Source: Candidatus Nitrotoga sp. 1052 (GTDB lineage: Bacteria > Pseudomonadota > Gammaproteobacteria > Burkholderiales > Gallionellaceae). Taken from it: a stretch of DNA of 64,000 nt. Both the position numbers and the translations under genes were made by a program. Numbering within the stretch: position 1 is the first letter of the stretch; each line of letters starts with the position of its first letter. The stretch lies in NCBI RefSeq assembly GCF_927312905.1, contig NZ_CAKMHQ010000010.1, positions 1 to 64,000 of the forward strand, written 5' to 3'. Under the pieces are notes generated by a model. That model saw only the letters and a list, made by a program, of their open reading frames with translations, was not told the DNA's origin and searched no databases. Shown here one piece after another: positions 10,152 to 20,459 of the stretch.

Positions 10152-11552
10152 ATGTTACCCACACTCGTTTTAGTTGGTCGTCCCAATGTGGGGAAATCCA
10201 CTTTATTTAACCGCCTTACGCGTAGCCGTGATGCTCTGGTAGCTGATCTGCCAGGGCTAACGCGTGACCGTCACTATGGTCGCGGGCGCGTTGGCGAACG
10301 GCCATTTCTAGTGGTGGATACCGGTGGCTTAGAGCCGATTGCCAAGGAAGGTATTCTGTATGAAATGGCTAAGCAAACGCGGCAAGCGGTGGATGAAGCT
10401 GATCTGGTGTTGTTCCTGGTTGATGGGCGTCAAGGATTGACCCCGCAGGACAGGATTATTGCCGAGCAATTGCGTAAAACTGGGCGTCCTCTGTTGCTCT
10501 TGGTCAACAAGGCTGAAGGCATGCAGCGTGCTGCTGTTGTCAATGAATTTTTCGAATTAGGAATAGGCCAGCCGTTGCCGATTTCTTCGGCGCATGGTGA
10601 CAATGTAAGTGAAATGGTGGAGCTTGCGCTGGAAGAGTTACCGCCGCAGGCTGAAAGTGAAGAAAATCATTCTGATCACCCGAAGATGGCTATTGTTGGC
10701 CGTCCCAACGTTGGTAAATCCACCTTGGTCAATGCGATTCTAGGTGAGGAACGGGTAATCGCCTTCGACCAACCCGGCACCACACGCGACAGCATTTATA
10801 TTGATTTTGAACGTGATGGCAAGCAATACACCATCATCGACACGGCTGGGGTTCGTCGCCGCGGCAAAGTCGACGAAGTAGTCGAGAAATTTTCAGTAAT
10901 AAAAACCTTGCAGGCGGTAGAAGACGCCAACGTTGTAGTTCTCGTGGTAGATGCGCAACAGACCATTACCGAGCAGGATGCGCATATCGCAGATTTCGTT
11001 TTGCAAGCGGGACGTGCACTGGTATTAGCGGTAAACAAGTGGGACGGGCTGGACGACTACCAACGTGAGACGACTAAACGCGATATCGATCGCAAGCTGC
11101 ATTTCCTCAGTTTCGCCAAATTGCATTTCATCTCTGCACTTCTTGGCAATGGCGTGCCCGCCATATTGAAATCGGTGGATGAGGCTTATGCCGCCGCCAT
11201 GGCCAAGCTGCCTACACCTCAGCTTACGCGGGTACTTATTGCTGCAGTGGAAAAGCAGCAGCCTCCGCGCTCCCTGTTTCGTCCCAAGTTGCGTTACGCT
11301 CACCAAGGTGGCAGCAATCCGCCGCTGATCGTGATTCATGGCAGCGCGCTGGACAAAATACCGGACAGTTACCGCCGTTATCTGGAGCGTACTTTCTGTG
11401 CAGCCTTCAAACTGCAAGGCACTCCGCTCAGGATCGAATTCAAGGCAGGCAAAAATCCATTCGCCAATAAGACTCCCAAGCCGCTAACCGAAAGCGAAGA
11501 GCGTAGTGCTCACCGCGCTCGCATCCGTGGGCGCAGGCTATACGGGCGTTAA
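10152..11552 (+). CDS. der: Ribosome biogenesis GTPase Der (EngA)
   Basis: Essential double GTPase needed for 50S subunit maturation. Two tandem G domains are visible, each with a [11 protein letters not shown]-loop (residues about 9-18 and 182-191). Switch motifs are DTGGLE and DTAGVRRRG, and NKAE and NKWD are the G4 motifs. The C-terminal KH-like domain follows (about 365-440), ending in a basic tail. Length 466 is typical. It is the last gene of the conserved run from rlmN. The ATG at 10152 lies directly before the first P-loop region. Confidence 0.97.
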   Translation: MLPTLVLVGRPNVGKSTLFNRLTRSRDALVADLPGLTRDRHYGRGRVGERPFLVVDTGGLEPIAKEGILYEMAKQTRQAVDEADLVLFLVDGRQGLTPQDRIIAEQLRKTGRPLLLLVNKAEGMQRAAVVNEFFELGIGQPLPISSAHGDNVSEMVELALEELPPQAESEENHSDHPKMAIVGRPNVGKSTLVNAILGEERVIAFDQPGTTRDSIYIDFERDGKQYTIIDTAGVRRRGKVDEVVEKFSVIKTLQAVEDANVVVLVVDAQQTITEQDAHIADFVLQAGRALVLAVNKWDGLDDYQRETTKRDIDRKLHFLSFAKLHFISALLGNGVPAILKSVDEAYAAAMAKLPTPQLTRVLIAAVEKQQPPRSLFRPKLRYAHQGGSNPPLIVIHGSALDKIPDSYRRYLERTFCAAFKLQGTPLRIEFKAGKNPFANKTPKPLTESEERSAHRARIRGRRLYGR

Positions 11553-11559
11553 TCAGAAC

Positions 11560-11747
11560 TTAAGGTCGCCTCTCAAAATTCAAGTTTCTAGGCAAGACAA
11601 GGCACGAGTAAAAAATTTGAGCACTGCATATAGTTGATATGTAGGCGATAATTTTTTTCGAGTAACGCCGTATTGTGACGAAACGGGGTAAGCAGGCAAG
11701 CCGCAAAGCGGCTGCTCGCACAATTGGATTTTTAGAGGTGTCCTTAA
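11560..11747 (+). mobile_element. MITE-like element, copy 1 (full length, 188 bp)
   Basis: Starts TTAAGGTCGCCTCTCAAAAT and ends with the imperfect inverse (TTAGAGGTGTCCTTAA), so it has about 25-base terminal inverted repeats. It codes for nothing convincing. An open frame starting inside it at 11675 is probably chance. Related copies lie at 25058-25205 and 34742-34843, both in the opposite orientation. Shared internal words include ATTGTGACGAAA, AGTAACGCCGTATTG and TAAGCAGGCAAG. It looks like a non-autonomous transposable element inserted eight bases after der. Confidence 0.7.
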
Positions 11748-11935
11748 CAACATATTCATATTATTGTTGTTATCAATTAATTACGTGGTGCGCTCAAAAA
11801 GCAGATGTAACATTTCCTAACCCTTCTTTAATATCCACTAAAAAACATCTTCCCTACATATGGGGTGCGGCAAGCCGTGTGGGCCATTTTTTAACAGGTC
11901 GCGTCCCATTTTCACTCCAGTCAATTCCCGCTTAA

Positions 11936-12174
<239 letters not shown>

Positions 12175-12251
12175 CCCTCCCGCAAATCGCTGGGTCCGCG
12201 TAGTGAATTAGGCAGAAGTGATTTCATAATTATTTTTTTATAAAGGATTCT

Positions 12252-13271
12252 ATGATGGAAATCGGAATGATTGGTCTTGGAAGAATGGGTGCCAACATGG
12301 TACGGCGCCTTATCAGTCAACAGCATCAATGCGTCGTCTTCGACAGGTCGCCGCAAGCGGTGGAGGATCTGGTTGCGGCGAAGGCTGTGGGCGCTGCATC
12401 GCTAGCGGAACTCGCGAAAAAGATGGCGAAGCCCAGAGTGGTTTGGCTGATGGTACCGGCCGCGGTGGTGGACGGTACCATCGCCGACCTGTTGCCTCAT
12501 CTTGAGTCCGGTGACACCATCATCGACGGCGGCAATTCTTACTACATAGACGATATCCGCCGCGCTAAGGAACTCGCGGTAAAGAAGATCAACTACGTGG
12601 ACGTCGGAACCAGTGGCGGCGTCTGGGGTCTGGAGCGCGGCTATTGCATGATGATCGGCGGCGAGAAGGAGATTGTTGATCGCCTTGACCCGATCTTCAA
12701 GACGTTGGCGCCGGGCGCAGGCGACATACCACGCACTCCGGGGCGCGAGAAGCTTAAAGGTACCGCCGAACAGGGCTACCTCCACTGCGGACCGACTGGT
12801 GGCGGCCATTTCGTTAAGATGGTGCACAATGGCATCGAGTACGGCCTCATGGCCGCCTACGCGGAAGGGATGGCAATTCTGCGCAACGCCAACATCGGGA
12901 AGGCCGATCATGAAGTCGATGCGGAGACAACGCCGCTGCGCCATCCTGAGAATTACCAGTATGATTTTAATCTGGCCGATATCGCCGAGGTATGGCGTCG
13001 TGGCAGCGTCGTGGCGTCATGGCTACTCGATTTGACATCGACAGCTCTGGCCGAGGATTCAAGCCTCAGCGGCTTTTCGGGAAGGGTTTCGGATTCTGGG
13101 GAAGGGCGATGGACGATCAGCGCGGCGATCGACGAGGCCGTTCCGGCCCCGGTTCTTACTACGGCGCTCTATGCACGTTTCTCCTCGCGTGGCGAATCGG
13201 ATTACCAGGATAAATTGCTCTCGGCGATGCGTTTTCAGTTCGGCGGACATCACGAGAAACCTGCGAAGTAA
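12252..13271 (+). CDS. gnd: 6-phosphogluconate dehydrogenase (decarboxylating), YqeC/short type
   Basis: Oxidises and decarboxylates 6-phosphogluconate to ribulose-5-phosphate. The N-terminal Rossmann motif is [12 protein letters not shown], then GGNSYY, the substrate loop [15 protein letters not shown], and the catalytic Lys/Asn stretch [16 protein letters not shown]. The 339-residue length is that of the short, often NAD-linked form rather than the ~470-residue E. coli form. AAGGA lies five bases before the ATG at 12252 (a second ATG is at 12255). It is intact although both neighbours, pgi and zwf, are broken. AGGAGG for zwf overlaps its stop, so the three once formed an operon. Confidence 0.93.
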   Translation: MMEIGMIGLGRMGANMVRRLISQQHQCVVFDRSPQAVEDLVAAKAVGAASLAELAKKMAKPRVVWLMVPAAVVDGTIADLLPHLESGDTIIDGGNSYYIDDIRRAKELAVKKINYVDVGTSGGVWGLERGYCMMIGGEKEIVDRLDPIFKTLAPGAGDIPRTPGREKLKGTAEQGYLHCGPTGGGHFVKMVHNGIEYGLMAAYAEGMAILRNANIGKADHEVDAETTPLRHPENYQYDFNLADIAEVWRRGSVVASWLLDLTSTALAEDSSLSGFSGRVSDSGEGRWTISAAIDEAVPAPVLTTALYARFSSRGESDYQDKLLSAMRFQFGGHHEKPAK

Positions 13272-13281
13272 GGAGGTCAGC

Positions 13282-13850
13282 ATGAGCACGACCCATTCGG
13301 ATGCCTTGGTCTTCTTCGGAGCTACAAGCGATCTAGCGTATAAAAAAATCTTTCCTTCGCTTCAGCCGATGGTGAAACTCGGCACCCTCAACGTGCCCGT
13401 GATCTGCGTGGCCAGAGCCGGCTGGAACCGCAACTCATCGAGAGTTTCCAGATCACGATGGCTGAGGATTTCAGGATCCAAGGGCGCGGCGGATTCTACG
13501 ATGCCACCGGAACGATACGCGATGTGATACAGAATCATCTCTTCCAGGTTATCGCGAATTTCACGATGGAGCCTTCGGCCCATCGGGACAGCGAATCGAT
13601 CCGCGATGAAAAAATGAAGGTGCTCAAGGCGATCGCGCCGCTTGAAGCAAATAATGTCATCCGTGGGCAATTCCGCGGCTGCACATCAGAGGTGGGAGTC
13701 GCGCCTGCTTCAAAGACGGGAACCTTCGCGGCGCTGCGCCTTGATATCAATTTTCTGCGCTGGCAGGGTGTTCCATTCTTTGTCCGGGCCGGAAAGAGCT
13801 TTCCGGTTACTTGTAAGGAAATACTGGTGCGCTTCCGCCGCGCGTCTGAT
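13282..13850 (+). pseudogene. zwf: Glucose-6-phosphate dehydrogenase remnant (internal deletion, frameshift, lost C-terminus)
   Basis: ATG 13282 with AGGAGG five bases before it opens MSTTHSDALVFFGATSDLAYKK, the NADP-binding N-terminus of Zwf. It continues to VICVARAGWN (about 13430). In the next frame the homology resumes far downstream in the protein with QLIESFQITMAEDF and TIRDVIQNHLFQVIANF. It runs to VIRGQFRG, then RWQGVPFFVRAGKSFPVT, and fades after about 13845. Roughly 140 central residues, including the catalytic His region, and the C-terminal ~100 residues are missing. The open frame runs on to 14036 with no recognisable homology. Confidence 0.85.
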
Positions 13851-14283
13851 GCCTATTCCGATCTGGCGACGACCCCCAATCATCTAGAAAAATTGAATAA
13901 CTTATTAGATGTCAATAGCCCACCTCTGCTGAAAAGTTACCTGTGTCAAGGAGCTTATATTTGCGGCGCACCGGCATGGAACTCTCATTTCAATACCGCC
14001 GACTTATTTGCCATGCTACCCATATCGCACACTTGAATCCCTTGAATCCGCCTTTTCCTGGTTTTTCCATCCCAACACCTTAATCTCTCTAAGATGTTGC
14101 GGTTGCTTATTGAGCGTGCCCAACCCCTTATTGCATTGTTATGTACGGCATCACACAGACGGAGTCATAAAAGCATAATAGACTTTACCCTGCATTAATC
14201 CAATTACGATTTCCTCAACGACCAGGTTTCCCTTACGAGGTAAGGGATCAGATGAGGTTATAAAACATGAGAGGGATTGCGAC
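13851..14283. other. Gap between zwf remnant and cytochrome gene
   Basis: No gene is recognised. A short palindromic stretch, CCTTACGAGGTAAGG, lies at about 14231-14245, some 40 bases before the cytochrome start. GAGAGGG (14269-14275) is the ribosome site of the next gene. Confidence 0.5.
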
Positions 14284-15783
14284 ATGAATATGAGAAGAGG
14301 AATGGTTGTTGGAAGCGCGCTCATCGCCTTGGTGGGATTGATGTCGTCCCCCGGGATATCGTTTGCGAGCGATCAAGCGCGCGCAAACGATATCCTCCAG
14401 CAGAACTGCGTTCAATGTCACCGGCTGGAAGGCAAGCCCGACTCACGTTTTAATCTCAAGGCTCCCGATCTCATCTGGGCCGGGAGCAAGTACCGCCGCC
14501 CCTGGTTGATTGGTTGGTTGACCGGGAAGGAAACGCCACTCTATGCCAAGGGCTATCGTTGGGATCTGACCGAGGCCTCGCCCAAGCATCCGGTTGTCAC
14601 AGTATCCGAGGCCAACGCTATCGCTGATTATTTTGCCGAGCACAACAAGGACCCACGAGTCAAAGTCGGCGCGTTTGATCTTTCGAAAGTGTCGAAGTTT
14701 GAAGCCGATTTTGGTGCAATGGCCTTCAAAGCTCACGCCTGCATCGGCTGTCATACGATTAATGAGGATGGAAAAATCATCGGAGGGCCGCAGAGCACAG
14801 CGCTTCAGGCATCCGGACAACGATATGACCAAGATTGGCTCTTCCGTTTCGGGCTGAATCCACAAGATTTTGTGCCGCACAGTGGCGAGTTTTTAGCCGA
14901 TGCGACGGAGCCGCAACTCCGCGCGGTGATCGGATACTTAATGACCCAGGGTGTGAATGACTTCAAGTATTACGAGCCTTGGACGAGTCCGGAATTCGGC
15001 ATGGCCAGCGTAGGTCGCGGCAAAGTCATCTACAAAGAATATTGTTCGCAATGTCACGGAGCGACAGGCAAAGGTGATGGGCCGGCGGCGTCTGGTTTGG
15101 AGCCGAAGCCGGCAATTCATGCCAACATTCCATTTGAGAAGCTGCCAATAGAATATCTGTACAACGTGATCAACCATGGCGGCCCGGCAATAGGCAAGTC
15201 GCCAAATATGCCCTATTGGAACCTGACCATTGGCCAGCAAGGCGTAGCTGATGTGATCGCCTACCTCAAAGCGATATTCAAGGGCTCACCTGCCGGAGTG
15301 GCTGCTGCCAGTGCCGCACCAGCCGCGGCTGCCAGCGCAATGGCTGCCAAGGCTGCTGCCATTGCCGTTCCGGCTGGTGCTGCTGCCACTGCAACTTCCT
15401 CAAGTGGAGGCCAGTCGGATGCTTGCGTGCAGCCGCGTAAGACGGCCAAGGCACCGGATAGTTTCCTGGCCATGACGAATCCACTCGCTGCCTCTGCCGA
15501 AGTGCTTCAGGCCGGGAAAACGCTGTTCCTGAAATCCGCCAAGCCTGCCGCCTGTGCCATGTGTCATGGAGAGAAGGGCGATGGAAAGGGCATGATGGGA
15601 GCAGCACTGGTGCCACCACCGAGAAACTTTACCTGCAATGCCATGATGAAGGATATTCCGGATGGCCAGCTTTTCTGGATTATCAAGAAAGGTTCGTCTG
15701 GGACCGGCATGATGTCCTTCTCCGGCTTGTCCGATGACAAGGTGTGGCAGCTGGTTCATTACATCCGGTCACTGGCACGTTGA
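14284..15783 (+). CDS. Secreted tetraheme c-type cytochrome
   Basis: Periplasmic electron-transfer protein with four CxxCH heme sites: CVQCH (residues 42-46), CIGCH, CSQCH and CAMCH. The last two sit in cytochrome c domains of the class I type (ATGKGDG and EKGDGKG after the heme). A signal peptide ends near FAS (about residue 29). An Ala-rich low-complexity linker (about residues 338-372) separates the third and fourth heme domains. I recognise no named family. The partner is unknown, though a peroxidase and SOD follow. GAGAGGG lies eight bases before the ATG at 14284. A second ATG is six bases on. Confidence 0.85.
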   Translation: MNMRRGMVVGSALIALVGLMSSPGISFASDQARANDILQQNCVQCHRLEGKPDSRFNLKAPDLIWAGSKYRRPWLIGWLTGKETPLYAKGYRWDLTEASPKHPVVTVSEANAIADYFAEHNKDPRVKVGAFDLSKVSKFEADFGAMAFKAHACIGCHTINEDGKIIGGPQSTALQASGQRYDQDWLFRFGLNPQDFVPHSGEFLADATEPQLRAVIGYLMTQGVNDFKYYEPWTSPEFGMASVGRGKVIYKEYCSQCHGATGKGDGPAASGLEPKPAIHANIPFEKLPIEYLYNVINHGGPAIGKSPNMPYWNLTIGQQGVADVIAYLKAIFKGSPAGVAAASAAPAAAASAMAAKAAAIAVPAGAAATATSSSGGQSDACVQPRKTAKAPDSFLAMTNPLAASAEVLQAGKTLFLKSAKPAACAMCHGEKGDGKGMMGAALVPPPRNFTCNAMMKDIPDGQLFWIIKKGSSGTGMMSFSGLSDDKVWQLVHYIRSLAR

Positions 15784-15879
15784 TCAGAAGACGCCGAACA
15801 ACGGCGGCAAAGCAAAGCAACAGATGCAGATAGGCGACAACATAAAACCATTTTCTCAACTAATCAATAGGAGCTACAC

Positions 15880-16503
15880 ATGAAATTTGTTACTAAATTA
15901 CCGCTGGCATTGGCATTGATCGTGGGCAGCATCACTAGTCCAGTTTTTGCAGAAGCTGAGCATCACGCAGGAAAAGAAGATGGGCATCACGCGGGGAAGG
16001 TGGAGAAAAAGCTTCGTGCAGAAGCGATCATCGCCGGTCCGGGCATTACCGGAGAAGCTCATCTGTATGAGGAACACGATGGGCTCGTCAGAATCAAGAT
16101 GATGGTACAAGGTACGCCTGACAGCAAGTTAACGCCCGGGCGACACGCGGTTCACATCCACGAAACAGGGGCATGCGATCCGTTCACGGCGGCAAAAGGC
16201 CATTACGATGGCAATATCGATCCGCAGGTCAACCCGGAGGCGAATGTCAGTCCAGGCCTTGGAAATCACCCCTATCATTTAGGTGATCTGTCGAATCTTG
16301 TGGTTGATGAGAACCGCAAAGGAACGTTGTATGCCATCACGAGCCGGGTCACCCTTACTCCCGGATTGACAACCCTTTTCGATGCGGATGGAAGTGCGTT
16401 TATTATTCATGGACTTGAAGACAAATTCCTTCCTGATCCTCCGACAAAAGATGCCCCAGGTGGCCCCAGGATTGCATGTGGGGTGATTGTTCTGAAAAAG
16501 TAA
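15880..16503 (+). CDS. sodC: Superoxide dismutase [Cu-Zn], periplasmic
   Basis: Dismutates superoxide in the periplasm with a Cu/Zn centre. A signal peptide ends at VFAEA (about residue 25), followed by a His-rich stretch (HHAGKEDGHHAGK) that may bind metal. Cu/Zn ligands are seen in AVHIHETGAC, in NHPYHLGDLSNL and in AFIIHGLEDKF. The second Cys for the structural disulfide is in GGPRIACGVI. The 207 residues fit a bacterial SodC with an N-terminal extension. AGGAG lies before ATG 15880. It lies between cytochrome, DsrE, peroxidase and catalase genes, an oxidative-stress neighbourhood. Confidence 0.9.
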   Translation: MKFVTKLPLALALIVGSITSPVFAEAEHHAGKEDGHHAGKVEKKLRAEAIIAGPGITGEAHLYEEHDGLVRIKMMVQGTPDSKLTPGRHAVHIHETGACDPFTAAKGHYDGNIDPQVNPEANVSPGLGNHPYHLGDLSNLVVDENRKGTLYAITSRVTLTPGLTTLFDADGSAFIIHGLEDKFLPDPPTKDAPGGPRIACGVIVLKK

Positions 16504-16601
16504 TGCAAGGAAAATGAAAGGAAAATGAAAGGGTAGAATCATGAATGACACATGATGATGGATCTGTATTTTTTACGAATGAATGAGAGAGGAGATAAAC
16601 G

Positions 16602-16961
16602 ATGGCAACCTTCATAATATCCGGCAGTCGAGGTACAGACGATCCGACGATGGCCACGTTGCCCTTCATGGCCGCGAAGACGGCAAAGGAGCAAGGGCAT
16701 GATGTGGTGCTCTGGCTCTGGAACGAAGCCGTGATGCTCGGTCGCAAAGGAACGGCTGATCATGTTCACGGCGTGAATCTGACTCCATTGAAAGAATTGC
16801 TGGCTGCGGTGCAGACGGCGGGCGTGCAGATTTGGGTCTGCGGCGCCTGTGCCGTGGCTCGGCAGATCATGGCAGAGGATCTGGTGACCGGTGCATCAAT
16901 AAAAGGGATGCCGGATTACATCAAGGCAGTGGCCGAACGCGACCGCAATGTGACGTTTTGA
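16602..16961 (+). CDS. DsrE-family small sulfur/redox protein
   Basis: 119-residue single-domain protein of the DsrE/DsrF-like fold, whose members relay sulfur on a cysteine or act in redox sensing. The conserved Cys region is WVCGACAVARQIM (about residues 82-95). The start MATFIISGSRGTDDPTMAT fits the family nucleotide-like loop. A strong ribosome site AGGAGAT precedes ATG 16602. There is no signal peptide, so it is cytoplasmic. No dsrAB or other sulfur-oxidation genes are nearby, so a sulfur-oxidation role is not supported. The strong hairpin after it probably ends the sodC-dsrE transcript. Confidence 0.85.
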   Translation: MATFIISGSRGTDDPTMATLPFMAAKTAKEQGHDVVLWLWNEAVMLGRKGTADHVHGVNLTPLKELLAAVQTAGVQIWVCGACAVARQIMAEDLVTGASIKGMPDYIKAVAERDRNVTF

Positions 16962-17004
16962 CCGTTGTATTCATTACCTGGTCGGCCAGTGCAATGGGTG
17001 GTCG

Positions 17005-17043
17005 ATACGTGCACCATGCTGACGCATGGTGCACGTATTTTAC
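17005..17043 (+). terminator. Rho-independent terminator after the DsrE gene
   Basis: A 14-bp perfect stem, ATACGTGCACCATG (17005-17018) with CATGGTGCACGTAT (17025-17038), has a six-base loop and is followed by a short T run. It is unusually long and perfect. Confidence 0.7.
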
Positions 17044-17103
17044 GGGTAGCTTATGGCCGTAATCAGTTGCGCCACGATCAGTCGATTTTTTAGGAGATTA
17101 CCG

Positions 17104-18105
17104 ATGCTAATTCGAGCATTAGTCATATCACTGCTATCTATTGGATCCAGTTACGCCGTCCCTGCAATCGCGCATGCTGCTAATGAACCTATCCAACCAA
17201 TCGAGGACGCCAAGCCAAAGAATTCAGACATGGTTGAACTAGGCAAGATGCTTTTTTTCGATCCGCGTTTATCGAAGTCTGGATTCATTTCTTGTAATTC
17301 CTGTCACAACTTGAGCATGGGCGGCACGGATAATCTGCAAACATCCATTGGCCATAATTGGCAGCAGGGGCCGATCAATTCGCCAACAGTATTGAACTCC
17401 AGCATGAACTTGGCTCAGTTCTGGGATGGTCGCGCCAAGGATCTGAAGGAGCAGGCGGGTGGCCCCATCGCCAACCCCAAAGAGATGGCATTTACCCATG
17501 AACTGGCAGTGGATGTATTACGCTCCATTCCCCAGTACCGAGCCCGCTTCCAGCAATTGTTTGGCGCAGATAAAATCGATATCGGTATGGTAACCGCCGC
17601 GATTGCGGCGTTCGAAGAAACCTTGGTTACGCCTGACTCTCGTTTCGATAAATGGCTCAAGGGCGACAAGCTAGCTTTGAGCCAAACTGAACTGGAGGGT
17701 TACAAGCTATTCAAGGAAAGTGGATGCACGGGTTGCCACAATGGCGCTACTGTAGGCGGTGGGTCATTCCAGAAATTTGGAATCTATGAGGCCTACAAGA
17801 CTACGAACAAGGCTGCAGGCAGGTCCGCTGTAACGGGCAGGGATGCCGACCGCTTCAAGTTCAAAGTACCCAACCTCCGAAACGTGGAGCTAACTTATCC
17901 TTATTTTCATGATGGTGCCGCTGAGACCTTGGAAGACGCGGTGGACACCATGGGTAGGCTGCAGCTGGGACGCAAGTTCACCAAGGAAGAAAATGCCAAG
18001 ATCGTGGCGTTCTTAAAGTCGCTGACCGGTAAGCAGCCCGAGTTCACGTTACCAATCCTTCCCCCTTCAACTAAAGAGACGCCGAAACCTAAACCCTTTG
18101 GATAA
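17104..18105 (+). CDS. Di-heme cytochrome-c peroxidase (CcpA/MauG family)
   Basis: Periplasmic enzyme that reduces H2O2 using electrons from small c-type cytochromes. Two heme sites are seen, CNSCH and CTGCH, with the family segments LGKMLFFDPRLSKSG, SPTVLNSS and WDGRAKDLKEQ. The C-terminal PNLRNVELTYPYFHDG also matches. I chose ATG 17104 because AGGAG lies seven bases upstream and it gives a clean signal peptide (MLIRALVISLLSIGSSYA). The longer frame from 17053 lacks a ribosome site. The 333-residue length is typical. The catalase gene follows after 70 bases, so the two may form a peroxide-defence pair. Confidence 0.93.
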   Translation: MLIRALVISLLSIGSSYAVPAIAHAANEPIQPIEDAKPKNSDMVELGKMLFFDPRLSKSGFISCNSCHNLSMGGTDNLQTSIGHNWQQGPINSPTVLNSSMNLAQFWDGRAKDLKEQAGGPIANPKEMAFTHELAVDVLRSIPQYRARFQQLFGADKIDIGMVTAAIAAFEETLVTPDSRFDKWLKGDKLALSQTELEGYKLFKESGCTGCHNGATVGGGSFQKFGIYEAYKTTNKAAGRSAVTGRDADRFKFKVPNLRNVELTYPYFHDGAAETLEDAVDTMGRLQLGRKFTKEENAKIVAFLKSLTGKQPEFTLPILPPSTKETPKPKPFG

Positions 18106-18175
18106 ATACAGATAAGTGGAGCGCTACAATTTATTTTGTATCGCTCCAATTCGCAATAATAATAAGGAGTGTGCA

Positions 18176-19633
18176 ATGAGTGACAAAAAGAAACTGACCA
18201 CCAACGCAGGATGTCCTGTAGTCGATAACCAGAACGTGATGACCGCAGGTCCGCGGGGACCACAGCTTATGCAGGATGTCTGGTTCTTGGAGAAACTTGC
18301 TCACTTTGATCGCGAAGTCATCCCCGAACGGCGCATGCATGCAAAAGGTTCCGGCGCCTATGGCACCTTCACCGTCACCAGTGATATCACTAAATTCACC
18401 CGGGCGAAAATCTTCTCACAAGTGGGCAAGAAGACCGATTTGTTCGTCCGTTTTTCCACCGTAGCCGGTGAGCGGGGCGCCGCTGACGCCGAGCGCGATA
18501 TTCGCGGCTTTGCCATCAAGTTCTACACCGAGGAAGGGAACTGGGACCTGGTTGGTAACAACACACCTGTATTCTTTCTGCGGGACCCGCTGAAATTTCC
18601 TGATCTGAACCATGCTGTAAAACGCGACCCGCGCACCAATATGCGCAGCGCAAAGAACAACTGGGATTTCTGGACACTGCTGCCGGAGGCGCTGCACCAA
18701 ATCACCGTGGTAATGAGCGATCGCGGCATTCCCGCCACCTATCGTCATATGCACGGCTTTGGCAGCCACACTTTCAGTTTTATTAATGCGGATAACGAGC
18801 GTTACTGGGTCAAATTCCACCTCAAATCGCAGCAGGGTATCAAGAATCTCACCGATGCCGAGGCCGAGGCCCTGATTGGCAAGGATCGCGAAAGCCACCA
18901 GCGCGACCTGTATGAAGCCATTGAGCGTGGTGATTTCCCGAAATGGAATATGTGCGTGCAGGTCATGCCAGAAGCTGACGCCGCGAAGGTGCCCTATCAC
19001 CCTTTCGACCTAACCAAAATCTGGCCGCACAAGGATTATCCGCTTATTGACGTTGGCGTACTGGAACTGAACCGCAACCCCGAGAACTACTTCGCCGAAG
19101 TGGAGCAGGTTGCCTTCAACCCTGCCAATGTGCCGCCCGGCATCAGTTTTTCGCCGGACAAGATGCTGCAAGGGCGAATTTTCTCCTACGGTGATGCACA
19201 GCGTTATCGCCTGGGCGTTAACCACCAACTGATTCCGGTCAACGCCGCCCGCTGCCCGGTTCACAGTTCGCATCGTGATGGTGCCATGCGCGTCGATGGT
19301 AACCACGGCAGCACGCTGGGCTATGAACCAAACAGTTACGGCGAATGGCAGGAGCAGCCGGATTTTGCCGAGCCGCCGCTAAGCTTGGAGGGCGCGGCTG
19401 ACCACTGGGATCATCGCGAAGATACAAATTACTACTCTCAGCCCGGCGCACTATTTCGCCTAATGACGTCGGCTCAGCAACAGATATTGTTCGAGAACAC
19501 CGCGCGTTCCATTGGTGCTGCGCCACGCGAGATTCATATTCGCCATATTGGAAACTGCTTGAAAGCTGATCCGGCATATGGCGAAGGGGTTGCTATTGCA
19601 CTAGGCATCCCACTGAGTGGAGTTTTGAAATAA
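18176..19633 (+). CDS. katA: Monofunctional heme catalase (small-subunit, clade 3)
   Basis: Disproportionates H2O2 in the cytoplasm. Start ATG 18176 has AAGGAG seven bases upstream, and a longer frame from 18116 is rejected. Family blocks are [20 protein letters not shown] with the catalytic His, [20 protein letters not shown], and the distal Asn in [11 protein letters not shown]. The heme-ligand block is [14 protein letters not shown] with the proximal Tyr. The 485 residues match clade 3 catalases such as KatA. Codon use and GC resemble the core genes. It follows the di-heme peroxidase gene. Confidence 0.95.
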   Translation: MSDKKKLTTNAGCPVVDNQNVMTAGPRGPQLMQDVWFLEKLAHFDREVIPERRMHAKGSGAYGTFTVTSDITKFTRAKIFSQVGKKTDLFVRFSTVAGERGAADAERDIRGFAIKFYTEEGNWDLVGNNTPVFFLRDPLKFPDLNHAVKRDPRTNMRSAKNNWDFWTLLPEALHQITVVMSDRGIPATYRHMHGFGSHTFSFINADNERYWVKFHLKSQQGIKNLTDAEAEALIGKDRESHQRDLYEAIERGDFPKWNMCVQVMPEADAAKVPYHPFDLTKIWPHKDYPLIDVGVLELNRNPENYFAEVEQVAFNPANVPPGISFSPDKMLQGRIFSYGDAQRYRLGVNHQLIPVNAARCPVHSSHRDGAMRVDGNHGSTLGYEPNSYGEWQEQPDFAEPPLSLEGAADHWDHREDTNYYSQPGALFRLMTSAQQQILFENTARSIGAAPREIHIRHIGNCLKADPAYGEGVAIALGIPLSGVLK

Positions 19634-19649
19634 AAATTGTCAACTAATG

Positions 19650-19710
19650 GCCGTTATAAAGCCAGCCATAAAATGGTGCGATTCGTCATTCCCGCGAAGG
19701 TCGGAATCCA
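19650..19710 (-). repeat. REP/MITE-like intergenic repeat, copy B (partial)
   Basis: Read on the minus strand it gives GGATTCCGACCTTCGCGGGA, then GACGAATCG and TATGGCTGGCTTTATAA. This matches the core and right half of the element at 10081-10140 with a few changes. The second inverted end seen in copy A is not present. Confidence 0.6.
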
Positions 19711-19755
19711 AGGGTTTTCTATAGCCCCGCTAGGCTTTGCAGGCTGAAAAAAGAT

Positions 19756-20268
19756 ATGAACAAATTATTTATGGCATTGTTTTTGTTATTAACGGGGTGC
19801 GTTGGAATTCCTGAAAATGTGAAACCCGTTGAAAATTTCAAGTTAGAGAACTATCTCGGCAAGTGGTATGAAATTGCGAGGCTGGATCACTCATTTGAAC
19901 GAGGTTTATCTCGAGTTACAGCAGATTATAGTTTACGAGATGATGGCGGTTTGAAAGTAATAAATCGTGGTTATTCTGTAAAAGAAAATAAGTGGAAAGA
20001 AGCCGAAGGAAAGGCCTATTTCGTAAGGGGGTCGGATCAGGGTTACTTGAAAGTTTCATTCTTTGGTCCATTCTATGGTTCTTATATCGTGTTTGAACTT
20101 GACCATGAAAATTATCAATATTCACTCGTATCCGGTCCTGACAAATCTTATTTTTGGATTCTGGCAAGAACGCCACAAATAAATGAAAATATTAAAAATG
20201 TTCTTATAGCAAAAGCTGCAGCATTGGGGTTTGACACGAGCAAATTGATACATGTCAATAACGATTAA
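19756..20268 (+). CDS. blc: Outer-membrane lipocalin (Blc-like lipoprotein)
   Basis: Small beta-barrel lipoprotein that binds lipids at the outer membrane and is usually stress-induced. The lipobox LLTGC is at about residue 15. The lipocalin GxW motif occurs as LGKWYEIARLDHSFERGL, and the C-terminal block YSLVSGPDKSYFWILARTP is the Blc signature. The 170 residues are typical. The gene is clearly more AT-rich than the catalase before it, which suggests separate, possibly horizontal, origin. No operon partner is evident. Confidence 0.9.
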   Translation: MNKLFMALFLLLTGCVGIPENVKPVENFKLENYLGKWYEIARLDHSFERGLSRVTADYSLRDDGGLKVINRGYSVKENKWKEAEGKAYFVRGSDQGYLKVSFFGPFYGSYIVFELDHENYQYSLVSGPDKSYFWILARTPQINENIKNVLIAKAAALGFDTSKLIHVNND

Positions 20269-20459
20269 TCAACTATTACGGGAAAAAGCTATGTCGTAAT
20301 TGCCTGTTGAATTTGGTATTCAACGGGCATAAAGTGTTGTCACGGAGGTGTGTATCGTGAAAGCGACTCAATTGAGGGGTAGCCACAGGCATTTTTTATG
20401 AATTTGCTTTTAGATAACTAGAATCATAAAAAAATAGTTTTTTTGTTGTTCGCCCTTTT

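Noticed and set aside
11675-11935. 86-codon open frame starting inside the MITE copy
   Set aside because: It begins in non-coding repeat DNA that is not open in the other copies, and has no family resemblance.
12402-12944. 180-codon minus-strand frame inside gnd
   Set aside because: It is antisense to well-conserved 6-phosphogluconate dehydrogenase motifs.
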